IMG/VR virus record: IMGVR_UViG_3300018018_000001
Span: 1 to 64,000 of that record
Reading direction: 5' to 3' (one strand)
DNA length: 64,000 bases
Origin: a virus
Positions 15,124 to 23,121 of the stretch are shown piece after piece. The first letter of the stretch is position 1; every line of letters begins with the position of its first letter. The translations under genes were made by a program, and so were the position numbers. Below the pieces are notes generated by a model. That model made no database searches. It worked only from the letters and a program-made list of their open reading frames with translations, and was not told the origin of the DNA.

Positions 15124-16122
15124 ATGTTAATAGATAAACTTAGATTTAATAACCCTGCTATTAGTCCATATTTTCCAGTGGATTCTGATTGTGTGTTGTA
15201 CAATGCTTATTGGGATGGTACAGCACTAGATCATTCTATTTATGGGAATAATGGGATTTTGGTTAATTCAGATCCACCTGTAGCTAGTTTTGGTGCTGAT
15301 GGTCTTGTTATATCAGGCTCTTCTCAAGGATCTTCACCTGCTGGTGTAACTATTCCTTATAGTTCCGGTAGTATTGGTGGAGGTATTAGATTTTTCACCG
15401 ATAATCTTGATGGTACTATGAGAGCTTGGCTTGATGCTCCTTGGTTTGATATTGCTCCTGGATTGGTCGTAACTATCAGTGGATCAACCCCCTATGATGG
15501 TACTTACATGATACAGGAACCATTGGGACCAGGTAGTTTTTCTTTTACTCACACTAATGATGGGCAGTCTACTACGGGGAGGTGGGTTTATAATATTTCT
15601 AGTCTGAATTTTACAGATAATTTCTCTGTTGAAGGATGGTTAAAAATTCCAGCAGACAATCCTACACCAATTTTTCCAGTTTTATGTAGTCAGGGAATTA
15701 ATGATGCTGGTCCTCCTGGGCTATTAAAATTTTGGGTAGGACGTATCCTTTTTGGAGGAGGTGGAAGTGCAAGATTAGTTAGTATTCATTACTATGATTT
15801 GGGTGGTTCCACATATTTTATTTCCTCTGTTTCTGTTCCACCTAATAATTTTTATCATATTGTATCAACTTATAGTTCTACTATGGGAGCAATTTATTTT
15901 TATGTAAATGGTATAAGAGTGGCAGGGGCTTTTCCAGTGGTTCCTATACATCCAGCAGCAAATAGCACTGGACCAATTGGGGTTGGATATATACAGTATC
16001 CAACAGAACCTATTTATCAGACAAGACCATGTACTATTGGAGAACTTAGAATTTGGAAGAAAATTCTTATTCAATCGGATGTGACAAGTATTTTTAATGC
16101 AACCAAAGCAAGGTATATTTAA
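15124..16122 (+). CDS. LamG-like fibre or decoration protein
   Basis: 332 residues. Begins with CVLYNAYWDGTALDHSIYGN (residues 24-43), a typical start for concanavalin/LamG-like domains. FSVEGWLKIPADN, YFYVNGIRVAG and GELRIWKKIL further on complete the jelly-roll pattern. Such domains bind sugars or proteins on cell surfaces. An internal ~80-residue insertion near residues 75-165 separates the two halves. Paralogue at 21074. Confidence 0.8.
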   Translation: MLIDKLRFNNPAISPYFPVDSDCVLYNAYWDGTALDHSIYGNNGILVNSDPPVASFGADGLVISGSSQGSSPAGVTIPYSSGSIGGGIRFFTDNLDGTMRAWLDAPWFDIAPGLVVTISGSTPYDGTYMIQEPLGPGSFSFTHTNDGQSTTGRWVYNISSLNFTDNFSVEGWLKIPADNPTPIFPVLCSQGINDAGPPGLLKFWVGRILFGGGGSARLVSIHYYDLGGSTYFISSVSVPPNNFYHIVSTYSSTMGAIYFYVNGIRVAGAFPVVPIHPAANSTGPIGVGYIQYPTEPIYQTRPCTIGELRIWKKILIQSDVTSIFNATKARYI

Positions 16123-16132
16123 AGAGGTAAAT

Positions 16133-16345
16133 ATGAGTAGAGCAAGAGAGTTAATAAAGTTTATTGAATTAAGAGATCCTGCCATAGATGCCATTAAGGA
16201 TAGGAATATCAGGAATGAGGTTATAAGGAAGCAAGGTAGCCAATATTGTGTTAAGTCCAAAAAAGGAAAGAATATGGGCTGTTACCCAAGTAAGAAACAG
16301 GCCAACAAACGGTTAGGGCAGATACATTATTTCAAAGGAAAGTAG
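16133..16345 (+). CDS. Tagged protein with a phage YCV-x-GCY motif
   Basis: ATG 16133 after GAGG. 70 residues: tag MSRARELIKFIELRD (FIE|L), then QYCVKSKKGKNMGCYPSKKQ near residues 36-55. That second motif is a short module I know from many phage head-associated proteins and proteases, with an unknown function. The pairing of both in a 70-residue protein supports a virion role. Confidence 0.75.
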   Translation: MSRARELIKFIELRDPAIDAIKDRNIRNEVIRKQGSQYCVKSKKGKNMGCYPSKKQANKRLGQIHYFKGK

Positions 16346-16431
16346 AAAACGTGAATAGATCACAAAGGGTTGCTAGTTTATTAGAGGAAAATGATAAGAA
16401 AACCAATTCTGACTTGACTTGCCCCCTTTGT
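16342..16431 (+). repeat. Donor copy of a 90-base duplicated segment
   Basis: 90 bases identical to 16810-16899. This copy spans the end of the previous gene and the first ~27 codons of the tagged gene at 16351, including its GTG start and tag. Confidence 0.95.
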
Positions 16432-16533
16432 GGTGAAACTGATTTTGACAAAGTTGTTTTAAAAATTCATATTATAAATGGGTGGTGTGATGAGTTTGAA
16501 AATACTAAAGTTCCAGAAAGGTATAAACAATGA
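16351..16533 (+). CDS. Tagged zinc-binding protein
   Basis: GTG start. 60 residues: tag MNRSQRVASLLEEND (LLE|E), then CPLC at 24-27 with His and Cys downstream (H36, C43), a C2HC zinc-finger arrangement. Its 5' part was copied into the gene at 16726. Overlaps the next gene by ATGA. Confidence 0.7.
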   Translation: MNRSQRVASLLEENDKKTNSDLTCPLCGETDFDKVVLKIHIINGWCDEFENTKVPERYKQ

Positions 16534-16724
16534 ATAAAGCAAAGAAAATGTTGAACTTGTTGGAGCAGGGAACCTATATTATTGATCCTAAAAATCTCAA
16601 AGATCCCGATCAGGAATTAGCTGATTGGATTGATGCAAGGTTAGCTAAGGCCCGACCTCAGGACCAAGATGTATATGATGAACTTGTGGCTTTGAGTAAA
16701 AAACTTAGGGCAAAGGGGAAGTAA
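16530..16724 (+). CDS. Tagged small protein
   Basis: 64 residues. Tag MNKAKKMLNLLEQG (LLE|Q), a clean consensus example. The rest is acidic then a basic helical end. One base separates it from the next start. Confidence 0.75.
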   Translation: MNKAKKMLNLLEQGTYIIDPKNLKDPDQELADWIDARLAKARPQDQDVYDELVALSKKLRAKGK

Positions 16725-16725
16725 T

Positions 16726-17050
16726 ATGAAAGCAAGAGATTTGATGGATTTTGTTGAGCAGGAAGATATCCATGAGGATGAAATGGATTATGGGCGATTA
16801 GCAGAGATGGTAGAAAACGTGAATAGATCACAAAGGGTTGCTAGTTTATTAGAGGAAAATGATAAGAAAACCAATTCTGACTTGACTTGCCCCCTTTGTT
16901 GAACGAATGTCTTTAGATCATCTTTTGGCTATGATAGCCCATATCTGTAATGATAATGCAGAAGAGTATCAAGATACTAACCCTGATTTAGCTGATACCT
17001 GGAGGAAAGATGCCAAGACTGTAGAAAATGCATCTAAGAGTGTTGGATAG
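16726..17050 (+). pseudogene. Tagged gene broken by an 88-base duplicated insert
   Basis: From ATG 16726 the frame reads MKARDLMDFVEQED (tag, FVE|Q) and runs into a copy of the neighbouring gene, stopping at TGA 16900-16902 as a 58-residue chimera with two tags. Removing exactly 88 bases (16816-16903 or the equivalent) restores one 78-residue frame ending at TAG 17048-17050. So this is a gene interrupted by ectopic copying, or a new two-tag chimera. Confidence 0.85.
16810..16899 (+). repeat. Recipient copy of the 90-base duplicated segment
   Basis: Identical to 16342-16431, displaced by 468 bases. It lies inside the tagged gene at 16726 and is bounded by short homologies (GTAGAA on the left). 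Confidence 0.95.
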
Positions 17051-17133
17051 TTACCGTACAGGAATAAATGGGTCATAAATGGCTCAAATGGTTAAAAATA
17101 TTATTATATAAGAATAAAATGGTAGGATAATTT

Positions 17134-17247
17134 ATGAATAAGAAAGAAGCTATTCCGGCAACTATGGCAACATTGAAAGATCATCCTAAAAAAGAGCCAT
17201 TTAGAATACAATATAAACCAATTAAAAAAGAATGGAGGGCACTATGA
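17134..17247 (+). CDS. Short basic peptide
   Basis: 37 residues from ATG 17134 after AGGATAATTT. Basic and Pro-containing, ending in the ribosome site of the next gene and overlapping it by ATGA. May be a leader or a real small protein. The ~80 bases before it (17051-17133) are AT-rich and non-coding. Confidence 0.45.
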   Translation: MNKKEAIPATMATLKDHPKKEPFRIQYKPIKKEWRAL

Positions 17248-17603
17248 GTAAGGCAAAAGAAATAATTAAATTAATTAATGAACAAGAAGATTATATGTCC
17301 ATGGATAATCCAGGACCCGCAATCAAAAAGGAATATAATGTAGGTGAGGATGGAATTATTCATAATCCTGGAAAGTTTGAAGGGGAAATGTATTATGTTC
17401 CTTATTTCTATGATGTTGGCATGAATGGCTTTGCTGATGAGGATAATGGATCTGACTGGTTATTTGAACTTGGGGAAGAGGATTTCAAAAAGTTCCCTGA
17501 ATTGAAAGGCCATAAGAATATCATCATAACCTCAAGTGATCAGGGATTTATAGGTGCTAAGCTTGATGGTGAATTAGCTGAAGAGCCAGAAGGAGAGGAA
17601 TAA
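17244..17603 (+). CDS. Tagged acidic protein
   Basis: ATG 17244 after GGAGGG. 119 residues: tag MSKAKEIIKLINEQE (LINE|Q), acidic beta-rich middle (EMYYVPYFYDVG), and a C-terminus ending EEPEGEE. The next frame continues in phase after the TAA (see 17604). Confidence 0.75.
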   Translation: MSKAKEIIKLINEQEDYMSMDNPGPAIKKEYNVGEDGIIHNPGKFEGEMYYVPYFYDVGMNGFADEDNGSDWLFELGEEDFKKFPELKGHKNIIITSSDQGFIGAKLDGELAEEPEGEE

Positions 17604-17918
17604 AATGAGCAAACCTATATAGATGACGATGTTAAACAAAGGGTTAAGGAATTGCTTGACCAATGGGAAAAAAGTAAACCTCCTTTGTCAGATCCTAAGA
17701 TTCAAGATTGGATTCATCAAGTAATGGGGTATTATAAGGGAATGTATAATCTTGGGGGAGAGTGGAAAACTTCCAATGATTTGTCTAGTAAACCTGATGC
17801 TGATGCTGTATTAAATCAGGATAAACATGCTGGTGTGATTACCATAAAAAAGTTCTATCCTGATTTTAAGCTTACTCAAGATCATGTAGCTAATGCATAT
17901 TGGGGTAGCAAGAAATGA
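17604..17918 (+). pseudogene. Decapitated tagged gene, in phase with its neighbour
   Basis: The frame opens directly after TAA 17601-17603 with NEQTYIDDDVKQRV and runs 104 codons. NEQ is how the tag of 17244 ends (KLINEQ), so this looks like a tagged gene that lost its first ~11 codons. No ATG or GTG serves it; TTG 17652 lacks a well-placed ribosome site. Readthrough of the TAA would fuse it to the upstream protein. Whether any product is made is open. Confidence 0.55.
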
Positions 17919-18340
17919 ATAAAGCCAAACAACTTATTGAATTAATTGATCCAGACATTAATGTGGATAGGTTTGGATCACGTGTTGATATAACAAGAGT
18001 GGAAACTTTTGTTCCCGCCGAAGCAGATGCTGTAATTCAAAAGCTTAAGGATGGAATTCAGGCCCCTCATAAGAATATCTACAAAAGCACTTTGGGTGGG
18101 ATAGAGCGTACTTCCATTATGATTACTTTGTCCCTGGACCCAAAGGAAGAGTGGAAAAATGGCATCCTGCAGAATTCCAGGTATTGCATGTTCCACTACA
18201 ATGTAGATGGTTCCTTGGAACAATTTTCCCGACAATACAACCTGCCTAAGTTCCGTAAAACAAGAGTCAAGAGTGTTGATGACGCTATTGCCAAAATAAA
18301 TGCTTATATAAATACCGTAGGAGGAAGCCATGAAAGCTAA
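17915..18340 (+). CDS. Tagged protein, unknown alpha/beta domain
   Basis: 141 residues. Tag MNKAKQLIELIDPD has Asp in place of Glu at the usual cut. The body has strands (SIMITLSLD, YCMFHYNVDG) and two helices, with VDDAIAKINAYI at the end. Overlaps both neighbours. Confidence 0.7.
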   Translation: MNKAKQLIELIDPDINVDRFGSRVDITRVETFVPAEADAVIQKLKDGIQAPHKNIYKSTLGGIERTSIMITLSLDPKEEWKNGILQNSRYCMFHYNVDGSLEQFSRQYNLPKFRKTRVKSVDDAIAKINAYINTVGGSHES

Positions 18341-18611
18341 GAAAGTATTGGATATTCTTAATGAAAATGCCCTTGATGGTATTAATGATGAAATAGGAAA
18401 GGTGTGGGTTGTTACTGCTCCTACTGAGGTATCCGAATTGGGGGATATTTTATTTGAAAGCAGAATTGGAGAAATGATGCTTCAAGCCCGTGGTGGCCTG
18501 GACCCAGATGATGTCCTTATGGTTACAAAGAATAAATCCAAGGCTAATGCTTATGCTCAAAAAGTGGTGGCAAATAGAGCCATTATTCCATCGAGACATA
18601 GGGGGAAATAA
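18330..18611 (+). CDS. Tagged protein, unknown
   Basis: 93 residues. Tag MKAKKVLDILNENA (ILNE|N) after GGAGG. Body contains VWVVTAPTEVSELGD and a helix with DPDDVLMVTKNKSKANAYA; the last 10 residues are basic. Confidence 0.7.
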   Translation: MKAKKVLDILNENALDGINDEIGKVWVVTAPTEVSELGDILFESRIGEMMLQARGGLDPDDVLMVTKNKSKANAYAQKVVANRAIIPSRHRGK

Positions 18612-18613
18612 CA

Positions 18614-18982
18614 ATGGGAAAATCATTTACTGCAGACCAAATTAAGAAAAGAAATTCTATGATTAATAAGAAAAAGAAAGAGCATATCAAAATAGAAATG
18701 GAGGATTTTCATATGAGTAGAGCGAAAGAAATAATTGGTCTTGTGGAAGAAGAGGATGATTACCTGGATGACAAATTCTATTCCAAGGGAACTTATGTTT
18801 ATGTTAAGCCCACTGCCTCAGGTGTGAAAGATAGCTATCCCGCCGCTAACTGGATAAACAATGAAACAAAGGTAAAGCTATTGGATGACGCAGTACAGGG
18901 AACCCTGGATGTTTCCGATGTAGAACTTGAGGATGGAACTGAAGAGTCCATTTATGGGTTTAACATTGTTGGGGAAGCATGA
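18614..18982 (+). CDS. Basic leader fused to a tagged protein
   Basis: Full frame of 122 residues. The first 33 are very basic (NKKKKEH). Residue 34 is a Met that starts a consensus tag, MSRAKEIIGLVEEED (LVE|E), with GGAGG upstream of that internal ATG (18713). The body is an acidic beta domain. Likely start is 18713; the upstream start also has a ribosome site, so two forms may exist. Confidence 0.7.
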   Translation: MGKSFTADQIKKRNSMINKKKKEHIKIEMEDFHMSRAKEIIGLVEEEDDYLDDKFYSKGTYVYVKPTASGVKDSYPAANWINNETKVKLLDDAVQGTLDVSDVELEDGTEESIYGFNIVGEA

Positions 18983-19263
18983 GTAAATCCAATGATTTCA
19001 TTAAATTAATCGGGGAAAGCTATGCAGACATTGCGGGCATGTTCAAGAGTAACAAAAGCCCTGTAGAATTGGCCAGGGGATTATTCTGGAATCTTACCTC
19101 AGGTGGTGGTGCTGAGCAGTCCTATATTGATGACATTCTTACCCCTGGAAAACGGTTGGCAAGAAAGTATGGGATAAAGAATCTGAGACAAGCCTGGAAA
19201 GAGGTTGTTGATGACGGAGAGGTAAGAAAAGAGGGGGATAAATGGATTTGGGTTAACAAATAA
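18979..19263 (+). CDS. Tagged protein, unknown helical domain
   Basis: 94 residues. Tag MSKSNDFIKLIGESY (LIGE|S). The body is helical and ends with a KEGDKWIWVNK strand. Overlaps the previous stop by ATGA. Confidence 0.7.
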   Translation: MSKSNDFIKLIGESYADIAGMFKSNKSPVELARGLFWNLTSGGGAEQSYIDDILTPGKRLARKYGIKNLRQAWKEVVDDGEVRKEGDKWIWVNK

Positions 19264-19276
19264 TATTCTGGAACTC

Positions 19277-19324
19277 GAAGGTTTAGCTTGGGAACCCCCG
19301 AACCCAAGCCAGGTTTAAACCTTC
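19277..19324. terminator. Nested hairpin, possible terminator
   Basis: Outer arms GAAGGTTTA (19277-19285) and TAAACCTTC (19316-19324) enclose GCTTGGG/CCCAAGC. A second CCCGAA...TTCGGG pair lies just downstream, followed by a short T-rich run. It sits between the tagged cluster and the fibre genes, where transcription could stop or be processed. Confidence 0.4.
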
Positions 19325-19378
19325 CCGAACCTGCTCCTTTTCCTTCGGGTTCCACCTTTTCTATTTAGGGGAGAATAG

Positions 19379-19477
19379 ATGGAAATGAATTCCGTTTCCT
19401 TTGTTTTATCATTAATACCAGGAATATTCATTGTGTTAGGAATATATCTATTAATACATTTTTTGAATAGGAGATAA
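19379..19477 (+). CDS. 32-residue membrane peptide
   Basis: ATG 19379 after AGGGGAG. One hydrophobic helix (SFVLSLIPGIFIVLGIYLL) with a basic C-terminal end, ending next to the ribosome site of the following gene. Size and topology resemble small phage membrane peptides; no role assigned. Confidence 0.5.
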   Translation: MEMNSVSFVLSLIPGIFIVLGIYLLIHFLNRR

Positions 19478-19479
19478 AT

Positions 19480-19890
19480 ATGGATGCTACATTACTTAGT
19501 CAATCAAGGCTTCAAAGCACTGAAAATATTAATATTCTAAGATATTCCATGCCCGCAGTTACAGCCAGTGGGGGAACTTCTGGAATCCTTAATGTCTATA
19601 TTCCTTCCAATTCAGGCAAACTTGTTGGTATGAGAATGTCATGTGGCTCTACCAAATTTGATGTAAGTCTGTTTGACAAGACAGGATTTATAGAAGCTTT
19701 AGTTGGAACACTGAATGAGTTTCTTAAATCCACTGATAATAATTTACAGTATGATGACCAAAGCATAGGTGCTTATTTCTCCAACATGGATTTACCAGCC
19801 ACAAATAAACTTTATATATATGTGACTAACAATGATGCAGTTTATTCTACAGGTCTCATACTATTTGAACTTGTAATTCAGTCTCTGTAA
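19480..19890 (+). CDS. Virion beta-protein, probably fibre-associated
   Basis: 136 residues, beta-rich, without tag or known catalytic motif. It lies between a membrane peptide and the repeat fibre at 19908, so a baseplate or fibre-attachment role is inferred from context. Confidence 0.55.
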   Translation: MDATLLSQSRLQSTENINILRYSMPAVTASGGTSGILNVYIPSNSGKLVGMRMSCGSTKFDVSLFDKTGFIEALVGTLNEFLKSTDNNLQYDDQSIGAYFSNMDLPATNKLYIYVTNNDAVYSTGLILFELVIQSL

Positions 19891-19907
19891 AGAGTCTAGG
19901 AGGATAT

Positions 19908-21071
19908 ATGAGTAGAGTAATTCCTAAACCTACTGGGGGAGGAATCCCTGTCTCTGAAAAAGGTGCTCCAAATGGAGTAGCGGAATTAGATGGGACTGGT
20001 TTAGTTCCTGTTGAAGAACTTCCTCCAGTACATGCTTCATCCTTGGCCGGATTATCTGATGTTGATTTAACTAGTCCAGCTAATAATGATCTTCTTAGCT
20101 ATGATGATGTTGAACATAAGTGGATTAATGCTAATCCTCCAGTTGTTCCCGATTTTGCCACTAATGAGGAAACTGCTTCAGGAGCTAGTTTAGTTAAGAT
20201 TGTTAATCCTAATGACCTTAAGTACATGTTAGACAGGCTTCCTCCTGTTCCTGTTGTTCCTGATTTTGCTTCTAATGAGGAAACTGCTTCAGGAGCTAGT
20301 CTAACCAAGATTGTTAATCCCAGTGGTCTTAAATATACATTGGATTTACTCCCCCCTGTTCCCATTTTTGCTACTAATGATGAAACTTATTCAGGTGCAA
20401 GTTCAACTAAGATAGTCAATCCAAGTGGCCTTAAGTACACATTGGATTTACGTATTCCTGATTTTGCTTCTAATGAAGAGACTGCTTCGGGGGCAAGCTT
20501 AACCAAGATGGTTAATCCTAGTGGCCTCAAGTATGCTATGAGTCAACCTGTTTATGATATTGATTCTCTTCCTATAGGATGGGCGATTGATGGTTCTGTT
20601 GCACCTGGAGTAGTTACAGTATTAACTTCAACTAATAGTGTAAGATATCGTGACTTTTCTGGAGCAGCAAACAATGATGTATTTTTTGAGTGGGTAGTTC
20701 CTTATGACATTGATACTGATATAAAACCTAAATTCCAAGTTGAGGGTTGGATAACTAATGCTACCCCACCTGTTGCTGCTGGAATTATAGCTTTTTCCCT
20801 TGCTGGGGCTTCTTATGGGGATGGTGATTTACTTAGTGGGGCTCTTGGAACACCTGTTTTAATAACTAAAGTATTTAGTGGGACTCCTGCTCGATATGAC
20901 AGATTTGTAATTGATCTTTCTGAGGATCTTACAATAACTGATTTAGCTCCAGGAGAGCTTGTTATTTTTAGCTTAGTTAGGTTAATTAGGTATATAGTAG
21001 GTGAATATGCACAAGCAATAGGGGTTAGCTGGCTTAAGATAAAATATGCTAAAGTTCCGAAAGGGAGCTAA
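19908..21071 (+). CDS. Tail fibre protein with four internal repeats
   Basis: 387 residues. The N-terminus has the phage fibre motif GAPNGVAELDGTGLVP (residues 19-34). Four repeats of about 30 residues with core NEETASGAS-x-TKIVNPSGL span roughly residues 80-205, followed by a beta-rich C-terminal domain of ~170 residues. The repeats should form a trimeric shaft and the end a receptor-binding tip; that is inference from fibre architecture. Confidence 0.75.
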   Translation: MSRVIPKPTGGGIPVSEKGAPNGVAELDGTGLVPVEELPPVHASSLAGLSDVDLTSPANNDLLSYDDVEHKWINANPPVVPDFATNEETASGASLVKIVNPNDLKYMLDRLPPVPVVPDFASNEETASGASLTKIVNPSGLKYTLDLLPPVPIFATNDETYSGASSTKIVNPSGLKYTLDLRIPDFASNEETASGASLTKMVNPSGLKYAMSQPVYDIDSLPIGWAIDGSVAPGVVTVLTSTNSVRYRDFSGAANNDVFFEWVVPYDIDTDIKPKFQVEGWITNATPPVAAGIIAFSLAGASYGDGDLLSGALGTPVLITKVFSGTPARYDRFVIDLSEDLTITDLAPGELVIFSLVRLIRYIVGEYAQAIGVSWLKIKYAKVPKGS

Positions 21072-21073
21072 AA

Positions 21074-21760
21074 ATGAGATTCAATCCATATATATTAGGT
21101 AATCTTATTCCACCAAGTCCTTACTACCCTGTAGGTCCAGACTGCGTGCTGTACCACGCCTATTGGGATGGGACCGCCGTGGATCATTCCTTGGCAGGGA
21201 ACAATGGAACGAACAACGGAGGATCATTTGTAACCAACGGGATTACCTTAGACGGAACCGCCGATCAGACCGTTACCTTTACCAATGCTGCTGGTCAACT
21301 TGATCCAATTTCTGGATTTACATTCTTCATGTGGTTTAATCGAACCAGCACAGATAACCTAAGGGTTTTAATTCTTGATGATAACAGTAATGGTTTTGAA
21401 TTAAATGAATTAGAGGTTGCGCTACATACCTGGACTAGATACTATCCCTTTATGATATCTGGTACTTTAACCGAAGAGCATGACTCCTCTCTGGGTATGT
21501 GGCACGCAGTTGCTTTTGGGCTTGATGGTCTAACAGATCCTAACATGTATTCATCCATCAATGGAGTAAGTTGGGATCTGCGTGGAACTGGAAGCGGAAC
21601 TTTTTCCTTAGCCCATAATAGTAACCGCTACCATGTTGGGAATGTGTCTCCATACGGTTTCTCTGGAACGGTTGGAGAGCTTCTTATTTTTAATACATTC
21701 AAAGATTTGGCTTATATTGCCAATCTTTTCAACGCGACCAAGGGCCGATACGGATTATAG
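21074..21760 (+). CDS. LamG-like fibre protein, paralogue of 15124
   Basis: 228 residues. Starts with YPVGPDCVLYHAYWDGTAVD, parallel to the gene at 15124, and ends NLFNATKGRYGL, parallel to its IFNATKARYI. The core is a single LamG jelly roll (FTFFMWFNRTS, VGELLIFNTF). Bases 21130-21290 use many more G/C-ending codons than neighbouring genes, suggesting recent import of this segment. Confidence 0.8.
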   Translation: MRFNPYILGNLIPPSPYYPVGPDCVLYHAYWDGTAVDHSLAGNNGTNNGGSFVTNGITLDGTADQTVTFTNAAGQLDPISGFTFFMWFNRTSTDNLRVLILDDNSNGFELNELEVALHTWTRYYPFMISGTLTEEHDSSLGMWHAVAFGLDGLTDPNMYSSINGVSWDLRGTGSGTFSLAHNSNRYHVGNVSPYGFSGTVGELLIFNTFKDLAYIANLFNATKGRYGL

Positions 21761-21768
21761 GAGAAAAT

Positions 21769-21987
21769 ATGAAAGCTAAAAAAGTTTTGGGTTTGCTTGA
21801 GGATTATGGTAGTACAGAGGATTTAATCAAAAACTCTAAAAATCGGGATGAAGCTTCTACTTATTTTGTTGGGGCTATTGATGCATTAGTGAATCATGTA
21901 GCAGCATCAGCAAGCTATACTCCTGATATAATTGTAAAACGAATACAGGAAATTATGAAAGTTTTTAAAGAAAAATATCCATTTTAG
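21769..21987 (+). CDS. Tagged helical protein
   Basis: 72 residues. Tag MKAKKVLGLLEDYG (LLE|D). Helical throughout, ending in a basic segment. Stands alone between a fibre gene and an HNH gene. Confidence 0.7.
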   Translation: MKAKKVLGLLEDYGSTEDLIKNSKNRDEASTYFVGAIDALVNHVAASASYTPDIIVKRIQEIMKVFKEKYPF

Positions 21988-22043
21988 TAAAAAGGGTGTA
22001 ATAGTAAAGCCACTTTGGTGTTATTATATGATAAGGAAAAGAA

Positions 22044-22178
22044 TTGAATTTTAAAGTAGGAATTAACAAAGTCTACTTCCCTAAAGAAATTTGGCCTACT
22101 GGTCCTGTGGTAACGCATCAGTATGTTGTCATGATAAAATCTGATAACAGGACGAATGCAGCACATAAGGCTTGGTAA
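22044..22178 (+). CDS. Possible TTG-started 44-residue protein
   Basis: TTG 22044 has AAGGAAAA upstream and opens a 44-residue frame with good amino-acid balance, ending in TAA at 22176-22178. The upstream ATG in another frame stops after eight codons. It could instead be the surviving end of a gene damaged when the HNH gene at 22184 arrived. Confidence 0.35.
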   Translation: MNFKVGINKVYFPKEIWPTGPVVTHQYVVMIKSDNRTNAAHKAW

Positions 22179-22183
22179 TATTT

Positions 22184-22837
22184 ATGATTTTTTGTTATTA
22201 CGGTTGTGGACAAAACGCTTTATACCAATTTAAAAATAGTAAGTGGTGTTGTAGTAAAAATGTTCAATCTTGCCCAGAAATGAAAAGAAAAAATGAAAAA
22301 TCCCATACTGGTGAAAATAATCCTAATTTTGGAAAAACTTATGAAGAAATCTATGGATTAGAAAAAGGAAAAAAACAAAGAGAAATAAGAAGTAATGCAC
22401 ATTTAGGTAAGAAAAGTCCTAATCTAAATAATTACTACTCTAAGGATATATTGAAGAAATTAAGTGAATCTCATAGAGGGAAAAAGAATCCTATTCGTTC
22501 TGAAATGAATAAATTACAAATAGGTAATAAAAATCCAATGTTTGGTAGAAGAGGTGAGCTTAGTCCTGTTTGGAAAGGTGGTATTTCTTTTGAACCATAT
22601 GATTTCAAATTTAATAAAGAACTAAAAAATCATATAAGAAAAAAGTTCAATCATACTTGTCAATTATGTAAAAAATGGGCTAATATTCCCCATCATATAG
22701 ACTACAATAAAAAGAATAATCAAGAAGATAATTTTGTTCTACTTTGTAGATCATGTAATACTAAAGTCAATAAAAATAGAGTTCAATGGGAAATCTATTT
22801 CCGATTATATCTTATATTTTATAATATTGGAGGATAA
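22184..22837 (+). CDS. HNH homing endonuclease with NUMOD3 repeats
   Basis: ATG 22184. N-terminal YYGCG...WCC...SCPE zinc module, NUMOD3-like repeats (SHTGENNPNFG, SHRGKKNPIRSE, GNKNPMFGRRGE) and the HNH core CQLC...IPHHIDYNKK...LLCRSCN with both zinc pairs intact. Last codons GGA GGA TAA then A-ATG: the ribosome site for the next tagged gene lies in its end. Confidence 0.9.
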   Translation: MIFCYYGCGQNALYQFKNSKWCCSKNVQSCPEMKRKNEKSHTGENNPNFGKTYEEIYGLEKGKKQREIRSNAHLGKKSPNLNNYYSKDILKKLSESHRGKKNPIRSEMNKLQIGNKNPMFGRRGELSPVWKGGISFEPYDFKFNKELKNHIRKKFNHTCQLCKKWANIPHHIDYNKKNNQEDNFVLLCRSCNTKVNKNRVQWEIYFRLYLIFYNIGG

Positions 22838-22838
22838 A

Positions 22839-23081
22839 ATGAGTAAGGCTAAGAAATTAATGGAAAAGTTTGATGAGCAGCATCGGGGTGACGAATCCAA
22901 TAACTGTCAGTTTTTTACCGAAACAGGAGAATGTTCAACTGGCTGTAAGAATATCCAGGTTCTTCCAGGGCATCCTTGCCCATTTTATAATCCTGCCCTT
23001 GGTGGGGCAAATGCCAAGATGTGGGAATGTCCATGTTTTGTCCCCTTAGGTGGGCAACCCGATAGGAGATTTCACGTTTAG
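22839..23081 (+). CDS. Tagged cysteine-rich protein
   Basis: 80 residues. Tag MSKAKKLMEKFDEQ (FDE|Q). Eight Cys follow, as CQFF, CSTGC, HPCPF and CPCF, enough for two metal sites or disulfides. Its first 23 bases are nearly identical to those of the tagged gene at 6642. Confidence 0.75.
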   Translation: MSKAKKLMEKFDEQHRGDESNNCQFFTETGECSTGCKNIQVLPGHPCPFYNPALGGANAKMWECPCFVPLGGQPDRRFHV

Positions 23082-23121
23082 TTTAAAAATATCAGAAAAA
23101 GGATAGGGGGGGTAATGAAAT

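Noticed and set aside
20099-20365. Minus-strand open frame opposite the repeat fibre
   Set aside because: Shadow of the fibre repeats; no ribosome site. All other minus-strand frames looked the same, so no minus-strand gene is called.
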